Below are positions 45,601 to 56,100 of a stretch of DNA of 64,000 nucleotides, one piece after another (position 1 is the stretch's first letter; every line of letters starts with the position of its first letter). The DNA is taken from the NCBI GenBank assembly GCA_911728455.2, contig OU452221.1, positions 7,017,047 through 7,081,046 on the forward strand. Reading direction: 5' to 3'. Position numbers and translations under genes: made by a program. Source of the stretch: Marthasterias glacialis (taxonomy: Eukaryota; Echinodermata; Asteroidea; Forcipulatida; Asteriidae). The notes under the pieces are model-generated. The model worked only from the letters and a program-made list of their open reading frames with translations, did no database searches and had not been told where the DNA came from.

Positions 45601-48600
45601 CCATTCTATTAGCTAGATAAGATACTAGCAAAGATTATAGAGCGCCATAGGCGCAAGATGGGGAAACTCTGGCTGAAATGTAAAATCTCACTGGACGCCA
45701 TTTCGGCAAGTGACTCTATTCACACAACACTGATACGTGCGGACCAGTGTAGACAAGGACAATTGCTATCAATGGGAAACACAGGCATTCACTTGCCGAA
45801 ATGGCGCCCATGCGTATTTCACTTTCCAACAGTAGATAAAGTCCCAGTTCCCCATCTTGCGCCTACAGCGCTCTATAATCTTTGGATACTAGCATGTAAA
45901 ATACTGGCAAGCGCCCTGTGGCAGCTTAATTTGAGACCTCTGCAAATGATAACTGATTGTCAAGACTTACAAAGAACACCTATACTATACTTTGAAGTAA
46001 GTTTCTTCATTGGGTCAATCTGTCAGAGAGGTCAACCCAATACTTGTACACTCTCGTTTTGAGCTGGGTTCTTTGCTTGACCAACCTTCAGCTTCAGCAA
46101 GTTCTTCCTCTGTCGGCCATGTTTGTTCACCCTCCATGGGATCGGGGACTGCTTCGCTGTCTAAGCTTTCTTGCTTATCCGGTTCGACTGCCTCTAATAT
46201 AACCACGCCTTCCTCCATCTGACTGTCGTCATCCTGTACACAAATAATAACATTTAACTATTTCCATTTTTCCTAAAAAATTCACAAGTAAAATAAAGAA
46301 ATCTATGGGTCGGAGTTGTACAAATTAAAAGTTAATTCAACTTACAGCCTCCATGGCCTCATGCCCTTTAGTCTTTCTCTTCTGGACTCTAGAAGTCATG
46401 GGGCATGGGTCAGGGGTCATATCAATCTGACTCATCTGGAACGACCCGAACCCTGGTAAGTGGATCAAACCATTCACGGAGAGGGGTGAACCGCGCAAGA
46501 ATCCGGACACCTTCAGCGTTCCTACCAGTCCCTGGTAATAAACATGAAATGACATCAAGTCAAAGAAACTAAAACCAAAATGAAAAATATTTTTCAAATT
46601 TTGAGATTTCTCGTTTAACATTGCAAGAAAAACAATTCTTGTCATTTTCATGAATCTTCTAAGATTAAATCACTGTAGATATGAAGTGTATTGTATTTCA
46701 TAACTGAAAACTAAGTTGAGAACATACAACTTTTGAAAACAGTAACTCAACAATTTACAAACTATGATGTTACTTTGTGCCTTTTTCTTCAAGAAGAAAG
46801 GACTTCTTTTTCAATCAATTAATTTTGTTGCCAAAAGTGTTGAGTAGGTTACAAAGTGGCTGTTGCTGACCTCTTCCTCTTGGGGTTCAAAGGTCACAGC
46901 TCGCGCTAGGAGATGCGGCCTGGTATCCCTCCACTTGATTGGCTGGAGTCGTTGATCGGTCAAGTGACGCAGAAGCAGCAGCCCCTCTTGCTCCGTGTCC
47001 AACGTGTACAGCTTCTTGTCTGGAAACCTGAACAACAAAAACGAAATTAAGGATACCTGGACAGTCAAAAAGTGAAGTTCTACACTTTGCAGCAGCTTGG
47101 AAACCTGGAGAAACTTGTGACATGAATGATTGCAATGATGAAGCAGAGACACTCGGGCAAAGCCATACTCGTCCACAATGTGTTCTTGGATCTTTTATGT
47201 GCATTTAAATAGCCCAGTTCACAGGGTCTATATCTTGCTAAAGGCCACAAAGGTTTTTTCCCCACAAAACCATGGCTTCATCTTCAGCTCCGGCGATGTC
47301 AATAACTTTGAAATACCGGGTGAACAATGACTAGACAGAGCAGGCGCCAAAGCTGAAGGCAAACCCCTGGTTTTGAAAAAGCTAAGCTAGGCCAAGATTC
47401 ATGCCAATCTTCTGGTATCACCGAAGCTCAACTACATGGCGTGCTTACAAAGGCGCTATGTGCCTACAACCTTCATTCTCTGCTCCTCTGTCTAGAGAAC
47501 AAGAATCAGTCAATTTTCTCACCTCTTCTCTATCTTCTTCTGCAAGACCTTCTTGATGTCGTTTCGCTTCTTAATCGGTACCTTGTCCATGCCCTATCAG
47601 ACAATCCAGAAAAAAAATCTTGACGTAAGGTTTTGTGCAATGAGACCAAATTGTCTGCACACACAACACAGGCCTTCTATTAGCCAATCATGAAGTATGA
47701 CCCATGGAGGTATACAAAAGAAAAATGTTACAGGGAGAGAAGATATCTGTTTACATTTCTCTTGAAAAGCGTAGAGGGGCTGTGTACGATGTAGGTAATG
47801 TTTGAGGCTTTGCATGGTGTGAAGGATAACAGGAAACTAAAACTAGTAAACTAGTAAACTTGCGGGTGCAACCAGTATAAATATCTTTTGGGGAGAAGTG
47901 GTGGCTCTGAAAAGAGCCAGTGTGGTCTTGACATTTTGAACAGTATACTCTCCTGAAGATGAGCAGAGTATACTATTTGAAACGTTGAGACCACACAGGC
48001 TCTTTTCAGAGCCACCACTCCTCCCCAGAAAGAGATTTATACATGGTTGTACCCGCAAGTTTACTAGTTTACTGGTTTTAGTGTAAGATGTGTTGGGTTT
48101 ACCTGTGTGACCAGTGTAGTCGCCGGCAACCCCTGGGAGAACAGACAGGTCAAGCAGAGGTCACCCCATGAATCCCAGCATTCTGACGGAGAAACCATAC
48201 AAAGGAGAGAGTCCGCTGCTTTTGCTGCGTCCAAGATGGAGGTCATATCAGGAGGCGGGGCTACAAATGCCACACGCTTGTTGAATCTTGGCACACTAGA
48301 ACAACAATGAAGCATAGTTGTATGGAATAAGGAAAATGTAGTGGTTCCGAAAGTTAGACTTGTATCAATCCACTACAATAACAAAAAATAATGTGATAAA
48401 AACCTTTTGCAGTCTTATCTCAGTAGATGGTCAAAACATTTGAAAGCATCTCAAGCGATGATACATGTTGCATCTAGTTTATTAATGCGAACACTTTGGT
48501 TTAAAGTCCTAGCTCAACATTGGTAAACTGACTGTAAATGCTTCCATTCTTTGCACAAATCAAGATATATATGTAATAAAACCAATCTGTGAAAATGTCA

Positions 48601-51600
48601 GCTCATTTCGTTGTTTCGTTTGCGAGAAAACGGTAAAAATGCATTCAGCATTTTTGTACGCATTCCTATCGGCAGAGTTTTCGTCTCACTGAGACGAAAA
48701 CTAATTTTGGATCTTATTTCATTTATCATTTAAAAACGATCACACTTCAAGCAGAAATATTCCAAGGAAAGTTTTTTACTATCATTATCTTTATACCATG
48801 TCAGGTATATGTAAATCTGTGAACATTTATGCATTTCTTCTTACCAATGTTGACCTGGGGCTTTAAGCCATTGAGGACAACACTTCAGATGATACCCAGT
48901 ACAAGTACCAATAAATTTATCACCATTAACAGTTACCCATTAACAATTATCCTTTTCAAATTGTAATGCAAGTGTCAGTAATTCCTGTCATAATAGTCAT
49001 ACCAGAGATCAGTAATGATGCCATTGTTTTTTACTGATTGGACGGTCGATTCGTCACATGACTGTAGTTTCTCCACCAATCCCTTAGCATCACAGTCTGG
49101 GTGAAGACCAATCACTGCCTGTATGAATCAAATAAACAAACACATTGATCATTTCATTAGTAGGATTTGAATCCTCGCATGGTGGAAATACAATCTAGTT
49201 AACGTTTGGAGACAATCAGTGCATACTGGGTGATAGAAACATTGAGTCGTTTCACCATCGATTCTTTTCAGAATCACCACAACTCATACGAGAGACTCAT
49301 GTACATGGTGTTTCCGCCGCAGACCTTACTAGATCATTTGATTAACAATCAACTTATTTTTTATACTAGGCCAAGGAAAAATTTAACTGTTCAGACTAGA
49401 ATGTAAACAAGTTCACTTGACTTGAGGAACAGATGACTTATGTGCAATTGCCATCAGCCTGTATGCTAGATGTAATAATTACTAATAATGGGAGACCTTT
49501 GAGACGCTGGGGGCAGCAGACACAACGGTCCTTTATGACAGTTCTGAGTATGCGCGCACATGCTCAGTATTGCACGCGAGGTTCCTGAGCATGCGTTCTA
49601 CTAGTGAGAACCGTGAAAAAGGATCGTCCAAAAGTCTCCCATTGCTTAAAGAAAAAGAATATTATAATATTGATAAAGAACATTTATTTATTTTTGATTT
49701 TGTCCTTAACACCAATGTGTGATAAAATTATACAAGCTACTCGGTTGGGATTTGAACCCATGACCCCCTGCATTCTAAAGCAGGTGTCTTAACCAGTAGA
49801 CAACAGAGCCCTCCAATTGACGAGAGGCAATATGAATCCTGTAATAGACCTATCCATTAAGCCCCTCCTACCTCAGCAACTGCCTAGCAACAGCACATGG
49901 TGTGACTTTCTTGCCACGATCGCAGCGGTGGTTCGGTTGTGGCCACACACCATATCGGATACACACATGTACATGGTTTTTCGTGAACGGTATAGATTTA
50001 GTTTCGTGGCCTTTTGAGCAGTGCCTTGAGTCCAAAGAACAATGCAGACAGGAACACAGTTAAACCACTTTTACACGACTGTACAGGGACCACTACTGTG
50101 AGATTTGCACCACCAGAAATACGAAAACAAATTTAAAACAGAACAAAAGTTAGTACAGTTGTTTGTGCTGTTGTGTGTCAGAACAATGGTTTACTTTTCT
50201 AATGGGACTTTAACGTGTCAGACTCTTGTTAGACTTTCAGTGGCGTTGTTAAGGCTGTGATTGGTCAATACGTTAGTAGGCAGGGGCTTCATGGATCAGT
50301 CTATTTGCAGTGGGTACTGTATGTTACTTTAATCTCACCACAAGATGGGGAGCAGTGTCTCTGCCTCCGACGTTTCTCTTTCTGGCCAAGGTCTCCTCCC
50401 TCTTGGTCTGTCTCCTCTGCAAAGCCTGAAAGAAGGATTCAACAAGACTCAAGGTATGACGGGGATGAGATTGTGTGAAAACATAAACTCCTGAAAATCC
50501 CAAAACGTTCTTCTTGGTGTGGAGATGAATCCCACTCCACTTACAGGATGTTACATTCTAGAGATTTACATACTCTCTTTATCATTTTAATAAGAAATCT
50601 GAAGGTTTGGTCATAACAAGAATCAAGTCTTTCGTCTCTGTGATTTACCTCTTGCAAGAACATCTGAAGGTGAAGGGAGATCTTTTGAAAAATCCTGAAA
50701 TCAGGAAAAAATCCTGACCAATCTCAAGCTTGGTATGAGTAAGAGTCGAAGCTTTGCATGGTGTAGAAGTAAGAACTGAGTAGGTGCAAGAATAATGTCT
50801 CTTTTAAGAAGTGTTGGTAGGAAGAAGTTTTGGTTTGGAGAAGAACCAGGGTTCAGGAAAGTGAAGGTGAAATCCTGAACGAGGTATCCCCCTTGTTGGT
50901 TGCTCAAACCAACTTGGCAATTTAACGGTCAACACATTACTAACACAGTGACATCATTCATGCATATTTATAAGTTGGGTCATCTGATAGTTTTGAAGCA
51001 AAGCCTGACCTGACTTCTCCTGATTGGAGTGGAGCACTGGTGTGATGTCATTAGAAAGGCAGAAGCGGTACACCATAGTTGGCCATTTTTATAAATTTGA
51101 TGAGAAAAAATTTATGTTGCAGTAGTGCCAGGATTGTTAGGTTTGAAGCTCAAATTGAACTTGGAAGTTTTTTTCATTCACTCTCTTATTTATTATAAGT
51201 TGATGGTGTGCTGACAGACGAGGGCCATTTGCGTATCGCAGAATTCTATGCCTAAGGCTCCCAGAATCACGCGCTTGTAAGCCTCCCGAAAGTGTATAAT
51301 TCTACGGTGAGCAACACCATGTAATTGGGCCCAGTACGGTTGATCATGATACCATCAGGCCCGATTGTTTCGTTCTTGAAAGGCCAGGGGCATCAAAGCA
51401 TTTGCTTCTTGGTAAAGGCATGGAGGAAGGAAGGGCACCTCTAGGAGGAAATTGTAAATTTCGATTGGAACATTTCAAGGGCACGAGGCAATGACCAGGG
51501 GCAATGGAGGCAATTGTCTCCGTTGACTCTGTGAAGTATCAGGTCTGTACCATTGAAGAAGGATATCAAGACGTGTTAAAATACACGACTACACTGCTAT

Positions 51601-52728
51601 GCTACATAGGCCGGTTACAAAACCAAGGCTTGGGGATTGGGCTCCATCCGCCTGTGTGATGCCCCGTAAGGAAAGCTCACGTTTTCTAAATAACTGACAG
51701 AGACCAAGCCCAAGCCGTGGTTTTAAGAATACTCCCTACCTGATGTCGTCTGTTGACTTTACTGATTTCATGTTTGTTTTTCCTTAATTGTGTCTTTACA
51801 CTCACTCTGCCTGTAAAAATCAAGACAAAAACCAAGCTGATTTCTAGTCGTTGTTGTTGTTTTTTTACATGTTTTTACACAGTATTACTATTATTGATAG
51901 GTGAATAGCGCTTATGACACCTACGCATTGATGTACCCATGCAATACACCAAGCAGCAATGAAAACGGAGGAATCTTGTTTACATTTGGAAAGAGGCAGG
52001 ATTTTAATGTGTCAGAATTTGGTGGTGCAGGTGCAGAAAAAGGGGATGAAAACTATCTGAATCTAGTCATATGATTAACGGTCAAAGTCACTGCAATTAT
52101 TGTACCCAGCATGTTCACCCTAAACGTTCACTGCAATGATGCTTCAAGACTAGACCCAGTAACTGGGGCACTGTACTCCTTTTTTGGAGATTTTGCTGTT
52201 ATCTGTCGTACTAGCGCCCCAGCTTGAAACATATAGCAACTGGACCTGCCAGTGCCAGGCGGATTTAAAATGATAATGTCAAAATCTTAAAAAAAAAAAA
52301 GAGTACACTGCCCAGTTACTGCCACCGGGTCTACTTCGACAACCATGGTCATGGATTAGGGGCCTACAACAAGAAGTTATACAACACCATCATTCCCTTC
52401 GATGTAAAAAAACTGTAAGTGATTTCCCCCCAAAAAATTTGAGTCTTTCGACAGGGTATCACCATGGAGGTAGACATTTTTTTACCTCCATGGTCTAACC
52501 TTCCTCCATGATGATATTGATGATGTTCTTGTTAATGTTATAATTTAACTAATGTTTGGGCCTACATGATTTTAGTTATTTTTACAATAAACAAACATTG
52601 AAACACCGCAAACCTTTTCCGACTGTCTCAATCTGCCCTTTACTTCGATGTCTGCCTGTCTTATGTGTTTTATTTTGTTGTTTAAAGGGCCCTGATCGGT
52701 GCGTTTCCTGCCCGCTGTTTGCAGCCAT
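33615..52728 (-). CDS. TSR1: Pre-rRNA-processing protein TSR1 homolog, complete, 22 exons
   Basis: TSR1 is a nucleolar/cytoplasmic assembly factor of the pre-40S ribosomal subunit, related to the GTPase BMS1 but without an active G domain. The gene encodes 814 residues (human about 804). The ATG at 52728-52726 opens a basic N-terminus (residues 1-90, with [20 protein letters not shown]) as in human. Residues about 130-215 form the degenerate GTPase-like region ([34 protein letters not shown]) with no P-loop. AARP2CN lies at about 225-312. [16 protein letters not shown] and [17 protein letters not shown] follow, then an acidic run (about 419-458, [10 protein letters not shown]). The C-terminal RIBIOP_C/DUF663 region spans about 500-795 ([40 protein letters not shown]). 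The last residues, [12 protein letters not shown], end at TAA 33617-33615. Two donors read GTTGGT instead of GTRAGT (exons ending at 42297 and 46086). The gene is divergent from APEH and convergent with DENND6. Confidence 0.97.
34015..34225 (+). repeat. SINE A' body
   Basis: Uninterrupted A' body with CTACGGATGGGTCGTAAAGC, AGAACCCAGAACACTTATCA and GGTTACCTCAGGCTTGAGAG. The tRNA-like head is missing. It lies in the last TSR1 intron. Confidence 0.7.
34827..34916 (+). repeat. Two tandem 42-bp units
   Basis: TTTCATTTGGAATGGAAATA...ATGAGTTTGAATTGA occurs twice in a row, followed by a poly-A-rich stretch. Near-identical, so recent. Confidence 0.75.
35062..35083 (+). repeat. A22 run forming the polypyrimidine tract of a TSR1 acceptor
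   Basis: On the minus strand this is a T22 tract ending directly at GCAG before the exon 34983-35057. Confidence 0.8.
36485..36788. mobile_element. Family K long foldback in a TSR1 intron
   Basis: Arms over 100 bp: left TAGGAAACTATAACTAGTAA, AGGAGTGGTGGCTCTGAAAA; right TTTTCAGAGCCACCACTCCT, TTACTAGTTATAGTTTCCTA. The centre holds GGAGAATACTCTTCAGGAGA duplications. No ORF. Confidence 0.75.
36996..37262 (+). repeat. Family A SINE, diverged
   Basis: The head reads GGTGTGGCCGAGCAGTCTCG, with a B-box remnant GTGGGCTTGAATTCCAGTCA, then TTGGGCAAGACACTT. The body is strongly diverged. It lies in a TSR1 intron, antisense to the gene. Confidence 0.65.
37995..38455 (+). repeat. SINE A' with an insertion
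   Basis: The head remnant includes GGGTTTGAATCCCGGCC. The body has GGATGGGATGTTAAGC and AGAACACTTATCTTAAC, and the tail has GGTTACCTCAGGCTTCCGAG. Between GGTGTTTATGG and GGTTACC sits an extra segment of roughly 160-180 bp (about 38210-38385) resembling family C, bounded by GATCTTAA and TTAAGATC. Confidence 0.65.
40174..40715 (+). repeat. Family E tRNA-headed repeat in a TSR1 intron
   Basis: A-box-like GGGTTGGCGTAGTGGTATC and B-box GTGGTTCGATCCCACCGG lie 45-50 bp apart, followed by a long tRNA-unrelated body (GGGCACTATGTGGACTGAG, CCCGAATAAATCTCCCACAA). Fits a pol III SINE. It is the only copy I see in the window and is antisense to TSR1. Confidence 0.65.
42447..42504 (+). repeat. (ATCA)n microsatellite beside a TSR1 exon
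   Basis: ATCA/ACCA repeats begin 5 bp from the exon edge at 42441 and on the minus strand occupy the polypyrimidine-tract position. Confidence 0.8.
44740..44895. repeat. Family L repeat, TSR1 intron
   Basis: ACTGTGTACTGTGTAGATGC, TTGCAGGCTGGCATAGTTTA, AACCACAGTGGATGATATTG, GGGCAGACAGCAGAAGGGTT. Confidence 0.55.
45629..45884. mobile_element. hAT-like MITE, 256 bp, perfect 8-bp target duplication
   Basis: Termini CAAAGATTATAGAGCGCC / GCGCTCTATAATCTTTG. The inverted match continues to GGCGCAAGATGGGGAA / TTCCCCATCTTGCGCC. GATACTAG flanks both sides exactly (45621-45628, 45885-45892). CA...TG ends plus 8-bp duplication are hAT hallmarks. No transposase. Confidence 0.8.
47831..48082. mobile_element. 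Family K long foldback, second copy, ending beside a TSR1 donor
   Basis: Left AGGAAACTAAAACTAGTAAA, GTGGTGGCTCTGAAAAGAGC; right GCTCTTTTCAGAGCCACCAC, TTTACTAGTTTACTGG. The right end lies 20 bp from the exon edge at 48103, so on the minus strand the hairpin begins just inside the intron. Confidence 0.75.
48501..48866. mobile_element. Family I TIR element, copy 2, inverted
   Basis: Ends TTAAAGTCCTAGCTCAACAT and TGACCTGGGGCTTTAA. The interior is the reverse complement of 33109-33470 along its length. In a TSR1 intron. Confidence 0.7.
49496..49644. mobile_element. Family H MITE, second copy, in a TSR1 intron
   Basis: Same termini (ATGGGAGACCTTTGAGACG ... CGTCCAAAAGTCTCCCATTG) and interior (GCAGCAGACACAACGGTCCT). 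Close enough to the 19875 copy to imply recent common origin. Confidence 0.7.
49665..49835 (-). repeat. Family B, diverged minus unit
   Basis: Contains CACCAATGTGTG, TGGGATTTGAACCCATGACC, the CATTCTAAAGCAGGTGTC core and GAGAGGCAATATGAATCCTG. It abuts a TIR element starting at 49847. Confidence 0.6.
49847..50301. mobile_element. Family T TIR element, 455 bp, opposite orientation
   Basis: Termini GACCTATCCATTAAGCCCC / GGGGCTTCATGGATCAGTC, TA-flanked, in TSR1 intron 3. The interior is the reverse complement of 16606-17067. Confidence 0.75.
50545..50725 (+). repeat. Family D, diverged
   Basis: CAGGATGTTACATTCTAGAG, a degenerate interior and AATCCTGAAATCAGGAAAAA at about 50691-50710. Similarity is clear only at the ends. 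Confidence 0.45.
51360..51545. repeat. Family C, reverse copy in TSR1 intron 2
   Basis: CCCGATTGTTTCGTTCTTGA, GGGCACCTCTAGGAGGAAAT, GATTGGAACATTTCAAGGGC, GGCAATTGTC, ending GACTCTGTGAAGTATCAGG. Confidence 0.75.
52151..52333. mobile_element. Short foldback in TSR1 intron 1
   Basis: Left TAGACCCAGTAACTGGGGCA; right GCCCAGTTACTG...GGGTCTA, separated by an A-rich centre. About 180 bp. Confidence 0.5.
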
Positions 52729-52767
52729 GATGATTCAATGTTGAGTGTATGTGTACACACGGAGTTA

Positions 52768-52773
52768 CACGTG
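52768..52773. promoter_or_regulatory. Canonical E-box CACGTG, 40 bp upstream of the TSR1 start codon
   Basis: A perfect CACGTG palindrome. Canonical E-boxes near the start are common in ribosome-biogenesis genes controlled by Myc/Max-type factors, which makes it plausible here. A 6-bp match can also occur by chance. Confidence 0.35.
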
Positions 52774-53082
52774 CTGTTGGGAAATCGTCAATGGTAAACA
52801 GCGCCACCAAGAGGCAAACTCGGGTCGGTGCTCACCGCGGGTTTGACAGCGGGACAGACACCTCTCGACTTTTTAGTATTTAGTACAAGTCAAAATCTCA
52901 ACAACAAAAAAGCACCGGAGTACAGCGCCCTTGTTACTGAGTCTAGCGTCGAGGTACGTTTGCATACACCTCTCCAAGGCGAAACCACCCCTCAAAAAAT
53001 GGTACGTGCCTAAAAAACTAAGCTTCTGACCACCAAGAGAGGGTCATTCATTCAGTAAACATTGCTGTTTATCGTGCAAACA

Positions 53083-53100
53083 ATGGCGTCCCGCGTGTGA
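53083..53100 (+). other. Possible upstream ORF in the APEH leader
   Basis: An ATG at 53083 opens a five-codon frame (MASRV) that stops at TGA 53098-53100, 65 bp before the APEH start. If transcription begins upstream of it, the uORF could dampen APEH translation. Its ATGGCG context also resembles a YY1 site, so the ATG may be part of a promoter element instead. Confidence 0.3.
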
Positions 53101-53165
53101 CATCGAGGAGTGGATTGCACTAAATATAGCGTCGTGCGGGAATTAGGGGACGATTACAACTAGTC

Positions 53166-56100
53166 ATGGCTACTGCTGTGAGTGTGAGTATTTATGTTGT
53201 GTGTGTTGATGTTTGTAATGATGCCACGTTGTGCAGCTTAAAGGCTGAAGTAAAGACGTGTTACTTATGAGCCGCTGGCGTCCATCGTAGCATCGGACAT
53301 GGTATTCAATAGACCTTATCTGACGTCATGAGTCCCATAGAGATATGTAGAAGCAGCGCCCTCACCGATGTCAAAACGGCTTTAAGTTTACTGTAGGAAA
53401 ACTTTTCAAAAAGGCTGGCTAGGGATGCTGAACAAGCAATTTTTATTTAGCCTCAATCATGCAGAATTTGTAAAAAAGTAAATAAAAGTATTTTACTGGA
53501 ACTTTATGCATTTTGTTTTTTGGCCAAATTGTTATAAGACTAAGAGCTTTGTACTCTCAATGACAGTGCACTGGCACAGGTGTTCCATTTTTTTTGAAGA
53601 TCTGATGGTGTACTACTGTACTTAACAAAATATCCATAAAAGTATTGGCCTATCATAGCATAGAGCAAGGAACAGATCATAGGGACACTATGTTCAGCCT
53701 GTCAATTTTGTACTTGATTAATCAATGTTGTAGTATTTTTCTTTATCACAGAATTGACATTTGACAATGGTACCCCCCACAAGAAACTTAAGGCTTCGAT
53801 TACGAGGCTTCAATTTTGAGGGAGAAAGGAAGCCAATTACTACAAAAAGTTGGCGCCAAAAGTTAAAGAAAGATAACCCTGAACAATATGACACATTAAT
53901 AAAACATGATGCTGTAACAGCTCGACTGCGTCGGCTGGAGAAACTAAGGAAATTAGAACTTCCTGAAAATAAAGAACTGAAAAGAGAAGAAAGAGCAAAA
54001 CATGCAGCCAGAATGAAAGAACACAGAGCAAGGAAAAGATTAGAAAACATGGAGAAGGGCAAGAAAGAGCAAGAAAGAGGGAAAGCGGGCAGAAAGGCAA
54101 AGACCCATAAAACAAGAGCAGACACCGAGAAAGAAAAACAGATCAAGGCAAAAGATGCTGCCCGCCAAAGATTGACGAGGGCCAACATGACAGAAAAACA
54201 GAAAAAAATAATCAATGCAAAACGTCGTAAAAAGAGGATGCAAGAAAAAGAAGCACTTCATAGCCTAATACGCAAAAGACAAAAGGCATGTATAAACATG
54301 TTCTGCATTTACAGTTTGTGGTTAGACAATGTTGACGATAAATTTCTTCAATACTTCTAGCAACATTAATAAACTGGACGGAGTATTTCATAATTATCAG
54401 AATGAATAGGTCTTTCAGTCCCGATGCTACAGGACACGCCGTCCACGTAGCATCAGCAACAACTTCTATTAATCTATTTAACTATTAAACTATTCTATTC
54501 TAACTTCTATAAATGTTTTCTGCTTATATAGGTATTGGTTAAACAGTGTTGATGTTTAAAGTTTCTTGAATACTGCCCAACACTTAGCAGTTGAAGTCTG
54601 TTCAAATGAACTTTTTAATTAAACTCTTTAAAACACGGTGGCAATCTCTGATGAGCCAGAACATCAATGAGTTAATAAACGATGTCTCGTTATGACTGAA
54701 ATTCATGTTTAGACATAACACATTAGTTTACTTGTGTGTGTTTATGGTCACGGGTAGTTCTTCAACCAACAAAAACATTACAAAACTTTTGATCTTTTTA
54801 ATAAGCACATGACAAGCAAATCTGAAATGGTGTCCATGTAGCATCAGTAATTCTGGAAATAATGTGAAATTTTTTAGTGACTATGGCTATATTGGGTTAA
54901 ATGTGAGAGATTTATCTCTTCTTATTTCTTAAACTAGAACACTTGGAATACCTTAAAGTGGAACAAAAGAGGGGGAAAAATATTTTTTGGAATGTTGGTC
55001 TTCATGTCACACTTTGTGCCCGAACTTCAAGAAGTGACGCACACAGGTATATTTTTGCATGTGAACATTGAATCGCAAGAAAATTTTTGAATTTCGTAAG
55101 CAAAGTCGCAGACAGTAACTCGTGTTCGAAGTAAACAAATCTGCCCCTGGAGTGAGATGGTGCATACACCATAAGGGTGCTTATTAACTACCGTAGTCAT
55201 TTATTAGTTGTCAAGAACGTCTCTCAAAACGAAACAAACTGCTTCAAAATAATTAAGAACATGGAAGAACCAATGTCAGTCTCTGGTCACAAAACCAATT
55301 GAAAATACTTTAAGAAAGTGTACAGCCACAGAGCACTTGACAAAAATCTGTACATGCTTTTGCCAGCTCCACTTTTCAGATTCTGAAAATTTGGATACAG
55401 CCTTAGTAACCACAACTTGATTTAGACTTTTAGTTTACACAAATTATTTTTTACATTTTTGGGAATCAGGACGTGACAAAATTTCTCTCCTAGAGAGTAA
55501 ACTTTGCAAAACCAATTTATGCAAGAGTTATTTATTTATTTATTTATTTATTTTTTATTCCCAGAATTCTTCATCTTCGTATCCAACGCTAGAGGATGCA
55601 GCCAGTGTTTACAGGGAATTTGCAGCAGTGTCGGAACCTGCAAAGGCTACCCTCCTTAACAAAGATGGCGCTCTGTCCGTCTTGACTAACTGGAGCCAGC
55701 GGGACCTGGAGAGATCCGAGAAAGTGACATTTCAGTCTGTGCATTTGGTTCTTCCTGATGGCAAGGACAAATTCGGCAGAGTTATCGATGCTGGACTTAC
55801 GGCTGAAGTCAATACAGAGTAAGTCTTATTGTGGTGCAGAGATTTTTAACACTCACTGCATGGCAAACTGTTAATGATGGCACGTTTAGAAGAAACAAAA
55901 TGCAATGCAAGTTCGCTCCAAACCAGACTATAAACCAATCTTGGCAAGAGGTAGACAAAACAAGGGGGAAAAACCTACGAAATCAGGGAAGCTGAAGCAG
56001 GAAGTTGGTTCATCTTAAAATAGGCTTGATTGTAGGATGCAGGTAACAGGCCTCAAATGAACCCACGGCACCCACAGCAATTGCCGTGGTGCCCTATGTT

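Larger units (their letters stand above)
42442..52613. other. TSR1 5'-half introns: residual content
   Basis: Contains (ATCA)n directly beside the exon at 42441, a diverged element near 43555-43750 (another with similar sequence near 60400-60560), family L (44740-44895), a hAT-like MITE (45629-45884), foldbacks (47831-48082, 48501-48866), family H (49496-49644), family B (49665-49835), a TIR element (49847-50301), family D (50545-50725), family C (51360-51545) and a short foldback (52151-52333). I see nothing in 42510-42910, 43020-43400, 46560-46870, 47040-47520 or 50740-51350. Confidence 0.6.
33615..52728 (-). other. TSR1: Exon map of TSR1
   Basis: Coding exons 5' to 3' on the minus strand: 52614-52728, 51740-51810, 50339-50425, 49003-49118, 48103-48295, 47523-47593, 46871-47027, 46346-46531, 46086-46233, 45457-45566, 44470-44589, 43945-44012, 42913-43005, 42297-42441, 40018-40069, 39474-39532, 38725-38787, 38476-38559, 37483-37585, 36222-36362, 34983-35057, 33615-33802. 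Total 2445 nt = 815 codons including the stop. Phases match at every junction. Least certain edges: the left end of 42297-42441 and of 46086-46233 (GTTGGT donors), and the right end of 50339-50425, where an alternative AG nine bases further in would drop Ala-Leu-Gln. Confidence 0.9.
52729..53165. promoter_or_regulatory. Candidate bidirectional promoter between TSR1 and APEH
   Basis: The two start codons lie 437 bp apart and point away from each other, so both 5'UTRs and core promoters probably lie here unless a non-coding first exon exists further out. I see no convincing TATA box for either gene. The centre (52800-52960) is richer in CG dinucleotides than the flanking introns. A CACGTG hexamer at 52768-52773 and an ATGGCG (YY1-like core) at 53083-53088 are visible. 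Promoter function is inferred from geometry, not shown by the sequence. Confidence 0.6.

Noticed and set aside
45658..46062. 134-codon plus frame
   Set aside because: Starts inside the hAT-like MITE and is antisense to TSR1.
52313..52416. Plus-strand open frame reading [20 protein letters not shown] in TSR1 intron 1
   Set aside because: Its 5' part lies in the right arm of a foldback element, it is antisense to TSR1 and it ends at TAA 30-odd codons later. I know of no matching family.
53718..54215. 165-codon minus frame rich in Phe/Leu/Ser
   Set aside because: Antisense shadow of the Lys/Arg/Glu-rich nested ORF.
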